DNA of 64,000 nucleotides from Amycolatopsis lurida (GCF_900105055.1 NZ_FNTA01000004.1:6851501-6915500), one strand, 5' to 3'; shown: positions 33,634-42,578, counted from the stretch's first letter. A program made the numbers and translations. Notes: a model not told the origin generated them from the sequence alone.

Positions 33634-35061
33634 TCAGGGGCGCGGCACGGGAAGCCGGCTCGATCGCCGCTGCCGCGGCACCTCCACCAGCGTCCCCTCC
33701 CGCCTCGCGAACCACGTCGCGAGCGGAGCGGCCATCGCGGTCGAGATGAGCGCCATCAGCACCAGCATCGTGAACAGCGTGGGGGACAGGACACCGAGCT
33801 GGAGCCCGACGTTCAGCACCACGAGCTCGGTCAGGCCGCGGCAGTTCATCAGGGTGCCGATCTGCAGCGAACGGTTCCAGGTCTCGCCGACGCTGCGGGC
33901 CGCGATCGCGGCACCGCCGAGTTTGCCGACCACGGCCACGAACACGATCGCGGCGCACCACAGCCACAGCCCGCCGTCGGCCAGCAGGCCGATGTCGGTC
34001 CGCAAACCGCTGTAGGCGAAGAAAAGCGGCAGCAGGACGGCGGCGGTCAGCCCGCCGGTGTTCTGGCGCAGCCACGATTCCGCCGCGTTGTCGCGCGGAA
34101 AGACGAGGCCGAACATGAAGGCACCGAACATCGCGTGCACGCCGATCCATTCGGTCGACATCGCGCACAGCAGCACACCGACGAGCGCGAGCGGGGCCAG
34201 TTTGCGCAGGGCGCTCTCGGAGGTGCGCCGCGCGAGCCGTTCCAGCAGCGGCCGGGCCACCAGGAGCAGGAACGCGATGAACACCGCCGCCAGCACCAGC
34301 GTCACCACGACACCGGTCATCGACGACGCCGTCACGAGGGCGACGACGACCGCGAGCAGCGTCCACGCCGTGACGTCGTCCACCACCGCGCAGGTCAGCG
34401 CGACGACGCCCACCTCGGTACGGAGGAGCCCGACGTCCTGGAGGATCCGGACCAGCACCGGCAGCGCGGTCACGCTCAGCGAGACACCGAAGAACAGCGC
34501 GAACGCGAGGAACCCGATGCCTTCCGGCGCGAACCGCGTGTAGGCGAAGACCGCGAGCGCGACGCCGAGCAGGAAGGGCACGGCGATGCTGACGTGGCTG
34601 ACCACCACCGCGAGATGGCCTTTGCCGCGCAGCAGCCGGGTGTTGAGTTCGAGGCCGGTGAGGAACACGAACAGCACGACCCCCACCTGGGCGAGGGCGT
34701 TCAGTTCCGGCAGCACCGAGGGCGGGAACAGCGCCGCCGCGCCTTCCGGCCAGGCGGCACCGAGCGCGGACGGGCCGAGCAGGATGCCCGCCGCGATCTC
34801 CCCGATGACCGGCGGCTGGCCGATCCGCTGCAGGAGCGCCCCCACGAGCTTGCAGGCCGCCACCACGACCGCGATCGCGAGCAGGAGGTGCGCGAGAGGG
34901 TGCCCGGCGACGGTCTCCACCGCGGTCGTGGCAGTGCCTCCGCCGTCGCCGCCGACGAGCAGGCCGACCGTCAGCAGCACCGGCGCGACGACCAGCAGGC
35001 CGTAGACGGCGATCGCGCGGCCGCGCCGCGTTCGTGTGCTCGGTTGCTCGGACATTCCCAT
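33634..35061 (-). CDS. CPA2-type cation:proton antiporter
   Basis: A 475-residue membrane protein with about 12-13 hydrophobic segments and the Na+/H+ exchanger domain (PPVIGEIAAGILLGPSALG, VALTCAVVDDVTAW with the acidic pair in the membrane). It exchanges K+ or Na+ for protons. Related antiporters occur in several antibiotic clusters, but the family is also a housekeeping one, so membership here is uncertain. ATG 35061 has GAGGG upstream; ATG 35055 is an alternative. It lies 34 bp downstream of the glycosyltransferase on the same strand and is probably co-transcribed. Confidence 0.87.
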   Translation of the reverse strand: MGMSEQPSTRTRRGRAIAVYGLLVVAPVLLTVGLLVGGDGGGTATTAVETVAGHPLAHLLLAIAVVVAACKLVGALLQRIGQPPVIGEIAAGILLGPSALGAAWPEGAAALFPPSVLPELNALAQVGVVLFVFLTGLELNTRLLRGKGHLAVVVSHVSIAVPFLLGVALAVFAYTRFAPEGIGFLAFALFFGVSLSVTALPVLVRILQDVGLLRTEVGVVALTCAVVDDVTAWTLLAVVVALVTASSMTGVVVTLVLAAVFIAFLLLVARPLLERLARRTSESALRKLAPLALVGVLLCAMSTEWIGVHAMFGAFMFGLVFPRDNAAESWLRQNTGGLTAAVLLPLFFAYSGLRTDIGLLADGGLWLWCAAIVFVAVVGKLGGAAIAARSVGETWNRSLQIGTLMNCRGLTELVVLNVGLQLGVLSPTLFTMLVLMALISTAMAAPLATWFARREGTLVEVPRQRRSSRLPVPRP

Positions 35062-35095
35062 CACTCCCTCATCGTGTGCGCCGCGGGACGATCGG

Positions 35096-36229
35096 TCAGG
35101 CCGCGCGGCCGAGCGGCTCACGCGCCAGATCCACCAGAACCCGCACGGTGTCCGCTGTGGACGGTTGGGCGGCGATCTCGGTGGCCACGTCCGCCGCGGC
35201 GCGCGCGTACCCGGGCCGGGCGAGCACCTCGCCGGTGCGGGCGGCCACGGAGGCGGGGGTCACCTCGTCCGGCAGCAGGCGCAGCCCGGCGCCCGCTCGC
35301 ACCACGGCTTCCGTGTTGTCGAACTGGTCGTCGAAGACGGGCAGCATCACCTGCGGCCGTCCGGTGGCGAGCGCGGTGAGCGTGGTGCCCTGTCCGCCGT
35401 GGTGGATCACCGCGTCGCAGGCGCCGAGCGATTGGGACAGCGGCAGCCAGCCGAAGTGCCGCACGGCGTCCGGCAGGGCGGGCCAGCGGGCCGCCACGGT
35501 TTCGGAGACGGCGACCACGAGTTCGACGTCCAGTTCGGCCAGCGCGAGCAGGACCGGATGCCAGGCCGACACGACGTCCTCGCCGATGCGGGGGACGACG
35601 GTGCCGAGCGTCATGCAGACGCGGGGCCTGGTGCGGCGTTCGAGCGCCCAGCCGGGGACGAGCGCGTCACCGTTGTACGACTCGTGGCGCACGCTGAGGT
35701 GCCCGCCGGCGTAGGGCAGCCGCAGCCCGGGCGGCCACGGGTTGAGCGAGGCGCGCGGGGCGGGCAGACCGGCCAGTCCTCTGGCGGCGAGCGTGGGCCG
35801 GAGTTCGTCGGCCGCGGCGATCCGGTACTGCGGCAGTGCCGCGCGGCCCCAGTGCAATTCGACCTGGGGGATGCCGAGGGTATGCGCCGCGATCGGGCCG
35901 GCGAATTCGGCGCGCTCGCTGACGACGAGGTCAGGCCGCCAGTCGCGGAGCAGCCGCTCGGTACGGGGGAGCCGCTGGCGGGCGATCCGGCCGAAGGCCC
36001 GCCCGTTGGCGTACTCCTCGTCCTGAACCCCGCCGTGGGTCACCAGGTCGACGAAGTCCGCCGCCGGTCCGCACGAGGCGACCGGCAGCCCGGACCGGAC
36101 GGCCCCGGCGGTGAAGCCGTCCGTGGTGACCATGAGGACGTCGTGTCCCGCCGCCCGGCAGGCCCAGGCGAGGGGCACCAGTGGGTAGAAGTGTCCCGGC
36201 AGGCCGATCGCGGTGAAGGCAATGCGCAC
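35096..36229 (-). CDS. Second GT1-family glycosyltransferase
   Basis: A 377-residue GT-B enzyme with N-terminal VRIAFTAIGLPGHFYPLVPLA and the donor-site segment HHGGQGTTLTALATGRPQV, typical of antibiotic glycosyltransferases. It is about 80 residues shorter than the first one at 20058. GTG 36229 gives the conventional start; TTG 36238 is possible and neither has a clear ribosome site. It implies either a second sugar on the product or a separate function such as inactivating glycosylation. It marks the right edge of the recognisable cluster. Confidence 0.85.
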   Translation of the reverse strand: MRIAFTAIGLPGHFYPLVPLAWACRAAGHDVLMVTTDGFTAGAVRSGLPVASCGPAADFVDLVTHGGVQDEEYANGRAFGRIARQRLPRTERLLRDWRPDLVVSERAEFAGPIAAHTLGIPQVELHWGRAALPQYRIAAADELRPTLAARGLAGLPAPRASLNPWPPGLRLPYAGGHLSVRHESYNGDALVPGWALERRTRPRVCMTLGTVVPRIGEDVVSAWHPVLLALAELDVELVVAVSETVAARWPALPDAVRHFGWLPLSQSLGACDAVIHHGGQGTTLTALATGRPQVMLPVFDDQFDNTEAVVRAGAGLRLLPDEVTPASVAARTGEVLARPGYARAAADVATEIAAQPSTADTVRVLVDLAREPLGRAA

Positions 36230-36360
36230 ATCGATCAAGGTCGCATTCGCGGTCCGGCACCCGCGTCTTGTGGGTTGCGACCCGGAACGGTCGCAAGCCC
36301 CTGGCGCGTGTCGTCCATCTGATCACGCGTGACCGCCGGAACGGTACGGAAGCCGCTGAG

Positions 36361-36396
36361 GGGGCCAGTGCCGCCGGAACGGCACTGACCCCCCTC
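36361..36396. terminator. Hairpin between pepA and glycosyltransferase
   Basis: GGGGCCAGTGCCG and CGGCACTGACCCC pair around CCGGAA with one bulge. It lies just beyond the pepA stop and upstream of the glycosyltransferase start, so it probably ends pepA transcription and insulates the cluster from the core chromosome. Confidence 0.5.
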
Positions 36397-36417
36397 ATGA
36401 CGTTCTACGAGGCTGTA

Positions 36418-37920
36418 TCAGCCGTTCGCGGCGATGTCCGCGAGGACCGCGGCGATGGTGCGGACCGGGACGCCGGTGCCGCCCTTGCCGGTGTAACCCC
36501 ACGGACCGGAGGTGTTGAACGACGGGCCCGCGATGTCGATGTGCACCCAGGGCAGGTCCTCGGCGACGAACTCGCGCAGGAAGATGCCCGCGGCGAGCAT
36601 GCCGCCCCAGCGGTGCCCGGTGACGTTGGCCAGGTCGGCGAGGCGCGAGTCGAGGTCGGCGCGCAGCTCCTCCGGCAGCGGCATGGCCCAGCCGCCCTCA
36701 CCGGTCGCCTGCGCGATGGAGGCGACGCGGTCACGGAACTCGTCCGAGCCCATGACGCCCGCGGTGCGGTTGCCCAGCGCGACGACCTGCGCGCCGGTCA
36801 GGGTCGAGGTCTCGATCAGGTAGTCGGGGTTCTCCTCGCCCGCGCGCACGATGGCGTCGGCCAGGACGAGACGGCCTTCGGCGTCGGTGTTGAGCACCTC
36901 GACGGTCTTGCCGCCGTACATGCTGAGCACGTCGCCCGGCCGGTACGAGGTGGCCGAGGGCAGGTTCTCCGCCAGCGGGATGTGCGCGACGACCTCGAGC
37001 GGGTACTTCAGCTTCGCGGCCAGCACCACGGAAGCGAGCACGGCGGCCGCGCCCGACATGTCCGAGGTCATGTGGTCCATGTTCGCGGCGGGCTTGATCG
37101 AGATGCCGCCCGAGTCGAAGGTGATGCCCTTGCCGACCAGCGCGACCTTCTTCGAGGCCTTCGCGGGCTTGTAGGCGATGCGCAGCAGGCGCGGCTGACG
37201 CGACGAACCGCCGCCGACGCCGAGGATGCCGCCGAAGCCCTTGCGCTTGAGGGCCTTCTCGTCGAGGACCTCGAAGTCGAGGTTGTCGGCCTCGGCCAGC
37301 GTCTTCGCGCGGTCGGCGAAGGAGGCCGGGAACAGGTCGTTCGGCGGGGTGTTGATCAGGTCGCGGGCGACGATGACCGACTCGGCGATCAGGCCGGCGG
37401 CCTTCAGCGTCGCCTTGTGGTCCTTGGCGGCGCCCTCTTCCGGGCTCACGAAGTCGACCTTGGCGACCGGGCCGTCGCCCTTCTCGGAGCGGTACTCGGT
37501 GAAGGAGTACGCGCCGAGCACGGTGCCTTCGACGGCGGCCTGGAGGTCGATCGCCGACAGCGTGACGAACGCGCGGTCGGTCCCGCTCAGCGCCCGCGCG
37601 GCGGCACCGGCGCCCCGGCGGACCTGCTCGGCGGTGACGCCGTTCGCGCCCGCCTTGCCGAGGCCGACGGCCAGCACGACACCGGCGGACAGCTTGCCCA
37701 GCGTCGGTACCTTGACGACCTCGTCGGCCTTGCCGGACGCGCCGAGGGTGCCGAGGACGTCGGCGAGCTTGCCGTCGAAGGCGGAATCGGCGACGGAGGA
37801 GCCGGCGGCGAGAGCCAGACCGTCCTCACCCTGCAGGGTGCCGATGACGACGACGTCGGCGCGCGTCTTGGCAAGCGCCGCTTCGGCGTTCTCGGTCAGG
37901 GCAAGCTTCGGCACGGTCAC
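36418..37920 (-). CDS. pepA: Leucyl aminopeptidase (M17)
   Basis: A 500-residue cytosolic M17 metallopeptidase with the signature NTDAEGRLVLAD and the two-zinc site residues around GKGITFDSGGISIK and NMDHMTSDMSGAA. It removes N-terminal residues during protein turnover. GTG 37920 has GAGGAG upstream and gives the normal family length; the longer frame to 38097 is not needed. Its neighbours ilvE and cobT are also near this gene in mycobacteria, placing it in the conserved core. Confidence 0.95.
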   Translation of the reverse strand: MTVPKLALTENAEAALAKTRADVVVIGTLQGEDGLALAAGSSVADSAFDGKLADVLGTLGASGKADEVVKVPTLGKLSAGVVLAVGLGKAGANGVTAEQVRRGAGAAARALSGTDRAFVTLSAIDLQAAVEGTVLGAYSFTEYRSEKGDGPVAKVDFVSPEEGAAKDHKATLKAAGLIAESVIVARDLINTPPNDLFPASFADRAKTLAEADNLDFEVLDEKALKRKGFGGILGVGGGSSRQPRLLRIAYKPAKASKKVALVGKGITFDSGGISIKPAANMDHMTSDMSGAAAVLASVVLAAKLKYPLEVVAHIPLAENLPSATSYRPGDVLSMYGGKTVEVLNTDAEGRLVLADAIVRAGEENPDYLIETSTLTGAQVVALGNRTAGVMGSDEFRDRVASIAQATGEGGWAMPLPEELRADLDSRLADLANVTGHRWGGMLAAGIFLREFVAEDLPWVHIDIAGPSFNTSGPWGYTGKGGTGVPVRTIAAVLADIAANG

Positions 37921-38053
37921 TTCTGGCTCCTCGCGCGTTCGCGGTGGTACCGGGCGGCCGCCCGGTTGGATCGTGAGCCATGCTAATGACAGGGGGACCT
38001 GGGGGAACAGCGGGGCCGACCGGGTAACTGGATGACACTGGAAGGGAGACGGC

Positions 38054-38923
38054 GTGCGGCTGGCTGGCGGTCTGCTCATCGCACTGGCGGCGGGCACCTC
38101 CGGAGCGGATTACTGGGTACTCGCCGCCGTCGTGGTCGCGGCCGTGCTCGCCGTCGCGGCGGAGGCGCTGCTGCCGCCGGTGGGCGATACCCGGCCCGAC
38201 CGGATCGTGGGCTCCGTTTCACGCCTGGGCCTGGTCCTGGTCTTCGCGACGACGTTCGGCCAGTACGTCTTCCCGTCCGCGCCGGGAGCCGCCGCCGCGG
38301 TGTTCGCCGTCGTGGTGACCGTCGCCGATCTGGCCGGGGTCCGCCTCGGTGACCACGCCGCCCGCTGGGTCACCGGCCTGCTGCTGGCCGCGGCCGCGTC
38401 GCTGATCGCCATCTGCGTCGGGATCCCGCCGCTGGCGCAGTTCATCGCGCCGGACCCGCCGTCCGTGCCCGGGCTCGGCCTCGCGGTGCTGGTACTGCTG
38501 CCGTTCCTGCTGCCCCGCCGTCCCGGCGCGGGCCGCGCCGCCGCGGTGGGCGCCGTGGCCGTCGCGATCACCGCCGTCGCCCTCTATCAGCTGGGGCCGG
38601 TCCGGCTGGGGCTTTCGGCGACGTCGTTCCGTGAGCTCCTCGCCGCGGCCGACGCGGTGTCGCTCCTGCCGGTGCTGACGGTCATGGCCGCCGTGGCGAC
38701 CGTTCCCGTCGCGGTGGACGCCTTCACCGACGGCCGCGAGCGGCTTTCCCCGGAACGTCCGAAGGCGACACTCGCTTGTGGACTGATCGTGGCCGTCGCG
38801 GCGGCCTTCGCTGGGCCGGTCGTGGCCCTCGGGCTCGCGGGAGTGGGAACGCTCGCCGAACTGGTTCTGCGGGTCCGCGCCCGTCGGTACCGTTCGAAGA
38901 GTGACCGTTCAAGGCGTGCATGA
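38054..38923 (+). CDS. Hypothetical multi-pass membrane protein
   Basis: A 289-residue, very hydrophobic Ala/Val/Leu-rich protein with about eight predicted membrane segments and a basic C-terminal tail (RVRARRYRSKSDRSRRA). No conserved motif allows a function. It is not a CobS-like ribazole transferase, as no DGxxD motif is seen. GTG 38054 follows GAAGGGAG. Its 3' end overlaps the DUF402 gene by 23 bp, so the two are probably co-expressed. It is divergent from pepA. Confidence 0.75.
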   Translation: MRLAGGLLIALAAGTSGADYWVLAAVVVAAVLAVAAEALLPPVGDTRPDRIVGSVSRLGLVLVFATTFGQYVFPSAPGAAAAVFAVVVTVADLAGVRLGDHAARWVTGLLLAAAASLIAICVGIPPLAQFIAPDPPSVPGLGLAVLVLLPFLLPRRPGAGRAAAVGAVAVAITAVALYQLGPVRLGLSATSFRELLAAADAVSLLPVLTVMAAVATVPVAVDAFTDGRERLSPERPKATLACGLIVAVAAAFAGPVVALGLAGVGTLAELVLRVRARRYRSKSDRSRRA

Positions 38924-39542
38924 TCCTCTCTGGACCCCTGGCGACACGGTCGTCGAACGCTTCCTGCGACCGGACGGCTCGATCGGCCAGCACCACCCGC
39001 TTCGCGTCATCTCCGACGACGGCACCGTGCTGCTCGGCTGGCTGCCCGCGGACACCCCGATCGTCGGCAGCAGGCTCGCCGACGGGCGGCTCCTCCGCGA
39101 GGCGCCGCTGGAGGAGCGGTTCCGGGTGCCGAGGGTGCGCGTGGCCGACCTCTGGCGCGACACCTCGACGCTGCGCCGCATCGCCGACGACGAATGGTCG
39201 TCGGTCTGGTGGTTCTTCGACGCCGCCGGCCGCTTCCTGAACTGGTACGTCAACCTCGAAGTCCCGCTGGGGCGCACGCCGTCGGGACCGGACCGCATCG
39301 ACGGCATCCTCGACGTCGCCGTCGAGCCCGGTGGACGCTGGCAGTGGAAGGACGAGGACGAGGCGGAGGAGGCCGTCCTCGCCGGCCGCCTCACCGCCGG
39401 TCAGCTGGAGCGGCTGCGCGCCGAGGGCGAGCGGATCGGGGCACTCGCGGACGCCGGGCGGTTCCCCTTCGACGGGACGTGGACCGACTTCCGGCCCGAC
39501 CCGGACTGGCCGGCGCCCGGCCTCCCCGAGGGGTTGCTCTAG
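38901..39542 (+). CDS. DUF402 family protein
   Basis: A 213-residue protein with the DUF402 core: SVWWFFDAAGRFLNWYVNLE, then RIDGILDVAVEP and WKDEDEAEEAV. The family has a beta-barrel fold and includes nucleotide-phosphate hydrolases and FomD. Acidic residues of the core probably bind metal. Its actual substrate is unknown. GTG 38901 is chosen because it overlaps the preceding gene in the usual coupled manner. Confidence 0.8.
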   Translation: MTVQGVHDPLWTPGDTVVERFLRPDGSIGQHHPLRVISDDGTVLLGWLPADTPIVGSRLADGRLLREAPLEERFRVPRVRVADLWRDTSTLRRIADDEWSSVWWFFDAAGRFLNWYVNLEVPLGRTPSGPDRIDGILDVAVEPGGRWQWKDEDEAEEAVLAGRLTAGQLERLRAEGERIGALADAGRFPFDGTWTDFRPDPDWPAPGLPEGLL

Positions 39543-39859
39543 CTCACCTGGAGGAGCAGGAGCAGCACCAGCACGACGTTGATCACCGTGAGGATGACCA
39601 CCGACTTGGTGGACAGCTCGCGCGGGAACACCTTGCCGTGGATGCTCCTCCACCAGAAGATGCCGAAACCGCCGGCGACCAGGCCGAGGAACGCGCCGAA
39701 GCCGCTGTCGAGCAGGGCCCAGCCGTCCATCATCAGCACGCCGGTGCCGAAGGTGAGCAGCACGGCCGTCGCGAAGGTCTTGACGTCGGCCCCCGCGCCG
39801 GGGGCGGCGGGCTTGGCCGGGTGGGCCGGTTGGGCGGGCTGCATCTGGTTGTACGTCAC
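39539..39859 (-). CDS. Small three-helix membrane protein
   Basis: A 106-residue protein with a Pro/Ala/Gln-rich N-terminal tail (QPAQPAHPAKPAAPGAG) and three hydrophobic helices (ATAVLLTFGTGVLMM, FLGLVAGGFGIFWW, VVILTVINVVLVLLLLL). No family function is recognised. Its stop overlaps the DUF402 stop in convergent orientation. Confidence 0.7.
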   Translation of the reverse strand: MTYNQMQPAQPAHPAKPAAPGAGADVKTFATAVLLTFGTGVLMMDGWALLDSGFGAFLGLVAGGFGIFWWRSIHGKVFPRELSTKSVVILTVINVVLVLLLLLQVS

Positions 39860-39975
39860 GCCGCCATCCTAGGGCGAAGACCCTCCCGTGTTCGTCCTGA
39901 CGGACAGATCGCGGGAGGTAAAGATATGCGGACGTCCGACTAACGTGGGTCCGACCAAGCGTTATCGTCTTAGTC

Positions 39976-41079
39976 ATGACGACCTCGACGCAGTTCACCC
40001 ACCTCCCGCACCCGAGCCCCGCGAGCCCGGAACGCGTCGCGGACGTATTGGCCGCACCCGGCTTCGGCCTGCACTTCACCGACCACATGGTGACCGTGAA
40101 GTGGAGTGCCGAGCAGGGCTGGCACGACGCCACCGTCGGGCCGTACGCGCCACTGACACTCGACCCGGCGACCTCCGTGCTGCACTACGGCCAGGCGATC
40201 TTCGAAGGTCTCAAAGCGTACCGCCAGCCGGACGGCACGATCGCGGCGTTCCGGCCCGACGCGAACGCGATCCGGTTCCGGAACTCGGCCGAGCGCCTCG
40301 CCATGCCGCAGCTGCCGGTGGAGACCTTCCTCGACTCGATCCGCGAGCTCGTCGCGGTCGACGCCCGCTGGGTCCCGACGAAGCCGGGCGAGTCGCTGTA
40401 CCTGCGGCCGTTCATGATCTCCACCGAAGCCGGGCTCGGCGTCAACCGGCCCGCGAACGAGTACCTCTACGCGCTGATCGGCTCGCCCGCCGGCTCGTAC
40501 TTCTCCGGCGGCGTGAAGCCGGTGAGCGTCTGGCTGTCGACCGAATACGTGCGCGCCGTCCCCGGCGGCACCGGCGAGGCGAAGTGCGCGGGCAACTACG
40601 CGGCGTCCTTCGTCGCGCAGGCACAGGCCGTGGCGAAGGGCTGCGACCAGGTCGTGTGGCTCGACGCGGTCGAGCGGCGCTGGGTCGAGGAAATGGGCGG
40701 GATGAACCTGTTCTTCGTCTTCGGCTCCGGTGACGAGGCCCGCGTCGTGACCCCGGAACTGACCGGCTCGCTGCTGCCGGGCGTGACCCGCAAGTCGCTG
40801 CTGGAGCTGGCGAAGTCGTTCGGGCACCAGGTCGAGGAGCGGCGCATCTCCACCGAAGAGTGGGAGAAGGCGGCGGCTTCGGGCGAGCTGACCGAGGTGT
40901 TCGCCTGCGGGACCGCGGCGGTCATCACGCCGGTCGGGCACGTGAAGCACGCGGGCGGCGAGTTCTCCGTCGCGGGCGGGCAGCCCGGCGAGCTGACGAT
41001 GAAGCTGCGCGCCGCGCTGACCGGGATCCAGGAGGGCACCCGGCCCGCACCGGAAGGCTGGATGTACCCGCTGGGCTGA
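39976..41079 (+). CDS. ilvE: Branched-chain amino acid aminotransferase
   Basis: A 367-residue fold-type IV PLP enzyme. The catalytic lysine lies in GEAKCAGNYAAS and the characteristic MGGMNLFFVF follows. It interconverts Leu, Ile and Val with their 2-oxo acids. ATG 39976 has no Shine-Dalgarno sequence; TATCGT lies about 10 bp upstream, so a leaderless mRNA is plausible. It is followed by a run of four hairpins before the convergent cobT. Confidence 0.95.
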   Translation: MTTSTQFTHLPHPSPASPERVADVLAAPGFGLHFTDHMVTVKWSAEQGWHDATVGPYAPLTLDPATSVLHYGQAIFEGLKAYRQPDGTIAAFRPDANAIRFRNSAERLAMPQLPVETFLDSIRELVAVDARWVPTKPGESLYLRPFMISTEAGLGVNRPANEYLYALIGSPAGSYFSGGVKPVSVWLSTEYVRAVPGGTGEAKCAGNYAASFVAQAQAVAKGCDQVVWLDAVERRWVEEMGGMNLFFVFGSGDEARVVTPELTGSLLPGVTRKSLLELAKSFGHQVEERRISTEEWEKAAASGELTEVFACGTAAVITPVGHVKHAGGEFSVAGGQPGELTMKLRAALTGIQEGTRPAPEGWMYPLG

Positions 41080-41085
41080 GGCTCG

Positions 41086-41144
41086 AAGTACGTGAAGGCC
41101 CCCTTCATTGCGCTAGACGCAATGAAGGGGGCCTTCACGTACTT
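41086..41144. terminator. Hairpin 1 of the ilvE-cobT array (AAGGCCCCCTT family)
   Basis: Perfect 27-bp arms: AAGTACGTGAAGGCCCCCTT plus CATTGCG and its inverse, around CTAGA. It begins 7 bp after the ilvE stop and is bidirectional in structure. It is nearly identical to the hairpin at 53811. Confidence 0.7.
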
Positions 41145-41188
41145 GAGGGGTCGCCCGGTCGCGGCTGTTCGCGGTCGTCGTGGCCGGT

Positions 41189-41241
41189 GTCGCGAAAGCC
41201 ACTTTCGGGACACCACACGTCCCGAAAGTGGCTTTCGCGAC
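41189..41241. repeat. Hairpin 2 of the ilvE-cobT array
   Basis: 22-bp perfect arms GTCGCGAAAGCCACTTTCGG plus GA and the exact inverse, loop CACCACACG. Its sequence family differs from its neighbours. No coding potential. Confidence 0.7.
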
Positions 41242-41272
41242 GTGTGCGCCAGCCTCGGACGCGCGAGGTAGC

Positions 41273-41316
41273 GAAGGTCTCCTTCCCTGCTCTCACGGTA
41301 GGGAAGGAGGCCTTCA
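41273..41316. repeat. Hairpin 3 of the ilvE-cobT array
   Basis: GAAGGTCTCCTTCCCT and AGGGAAGGAGGCCTTC pair with one mismatch around GCTCTCACGGT; a relaxed member of the AAGGCCCCCTT family. Confidence 0.6.
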
Positions 41317-41384
41317 CGGGCTTGCTCGAGCCCGCCGCTCACGACCGCACTCACCGCCAGCAGCGGGCTCCCGTGAGGCTGAAC

Positions 41385-41427
41385 GAAAGGGTCGTTCAGG
41401 ACAAGAAACGTCCTGAACGACCCTTTC
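41385..41427. terminator. Hairpin 4 of the ilvE-cobT array (cobT side)
   Basis: 18-bp perfect arms GAAAGGGTCGTTCAGGAC and the inverse around AAGAAAC. It lies 27 bp from the cobT stop and is the likely cobT terminator. The 374-bp gene-free stretch 41080-41453 holds these four hairpins and nothing else I can recognise. Confidence 0.65.
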
Positions 41428-41453
41428 ATGACATCCAGGAGGGGTCGTCAGCG

Positions 41454-42578
41454 TCAGGAAGGCGGAGCCTCGATCAGCGGCCCGCTCACCCCGGCCTGCT
41501 CGTGCGTGGCCATCTCCGCGAGCACCCGCGTCGCCATGAACACCAGCGGCAGCGCCGCGACCGCGCCCGTCCCCTCGCCGAGGCGCACGTCCAGGTCCAG
41601 GATCGGGTCCAGGTCGAGGTGTTCCAGCGCCAGCGCGTGCGCGGGTTCGCCGCCACGCTGGCCCGCGGCCCACCATCGCCGCGCGCCGGGGACGAGTTCC
41701 TCGGCGACCAGCGCGGCCGCGGAGGCGACCAGGCCGTCCAGGATCACCGGCGTCTTCCGGAGCGAGGCCTGCGCGAGGAAGCCCGCCATCGCCGCGATGT
41801 CGGCGCCCGCGGCGGTGCGCAGCAGGGCGACCGGGTCGGCCAGCACGGTCCGCGCGCGCCGCAGCGCGTCCCGGACCGCCGCGGCCTTGCGCATCCAGGC
41901 GTTGTCGTCGATCCCCGACCCGCGGCCGACGACGGCCACCGGCTCACTGCCGGTCAGGGCCGCGACCAGCACCGAGGCCGGCGTGCTGTTGCCGATCCCG
42001 AGGTCGCCCGCGATGAGCAGGTCGGCCCCGCCGTCGACCTCGGCGTCGGCGATCGCCCGGCCCGCGCGGACGGCGGCACGCGCCTCGTCGTCGGTCAGCG
42101 CGTCCTCGACGTCGATCGAGCCGGAGCCGCGCCGCACCTTGAACTCGCCGATCGACCGGGTCGCGGGGGCGTCGCTGTCGACGGCCATGTCGACGACCCG
42201 GACGCTCGCGCCCGCCGAAGCCGCCAGGACGTTGATGGCCGCGCCGCCGGTCAGCATGCTGCCGACGAGTTGCGCGGTGACCTCGCTCGGATAGGCCGAG
42301 ACGCCCTTCGCGGCGATGCCGTGGTCCCCGGCGAACACCACGACCCGGGGCCGCGTGAACGGCCGCGGCGGAGACTGGCCCTGGCACGCCGCGACCCATA
42401 CGCCCAGTTCTTCGAGCCTGCCCAGCGAACCGGCCGGTTTGATCAGTTTCGAGTGCAGGGCGATCGCCGCCGAGCGCGCGTGTTCGTCTGGCTGCTCGAC
42501 TTCGGCGAATTCGAGGATTTCGTCGTCCAACGCCCTGCCCCTTCGGATCGCTTCGGTGGCCGGGCCCAACCTACCCAC
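41454..42578 (-). CDS. cobT: Nicotinate-nucleotide:dimethylbenzimidazole phosphoribosyltransferase
   Basis: A 374-residue CobT with KPAGSLGRLEELGVW near the N terminus, FAGDHGIAAKGVSAYPSEVT in the active-site region and the GDLGIGNSTPASVL glycine-rich motif. It makes alpha-ribazole phosphate for the lower ligand of cobalamin. The GTG at 42578 is the furthest upstream start and has no good ribosome site, so the true start may be slightly internal. It is divergent from ispD with only 21 bp between starts, so their promoters must overlap. No cobU or cobS is adjacent. Confidence 0.92.
   Translation of the reverse strand: MGRLGPATEAIRRGRALDDEILEFAEVEQPDEHARSAAIALHSKLIKPAGSLGRLEELGVWVAACQGQSPPRPFTRPRVVVFAGDHGIAAKGVSAYPSEVTAQLVGSMLTGGAAINVLAASAGASVRVVDMAVDSDAPATRSIGEFKVRRGSGSIDVEDALTDDEARAAVRAGRAIADAEVDGGADLLIAGDLGIGNSTPASVLVAALTGSEPVAVVGRGSGIDDNAWMRKAAAVRDALRRARTVLADPVALLRTAAGADIAAMAGFLAQASLRKTPVILDGLVASAAALVAEELVPGARRWWAAGQRGGEPAHALALEHLDLDPILDLDVRLGEGTGAVAALPLVFMATRVLAEMATHEQAGVSGPLIEAPPS

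Noticed and set aside
1..36229. Enediyne PKS, apoprotein gene or pathway-specific regulator in the cluster
   Set aside because: Looked for because of the beta-tyrosine genes; no frame carries KS/AT motifs, a secreted ~140-residue apoprotein or a SARP/StrR-type regulator.
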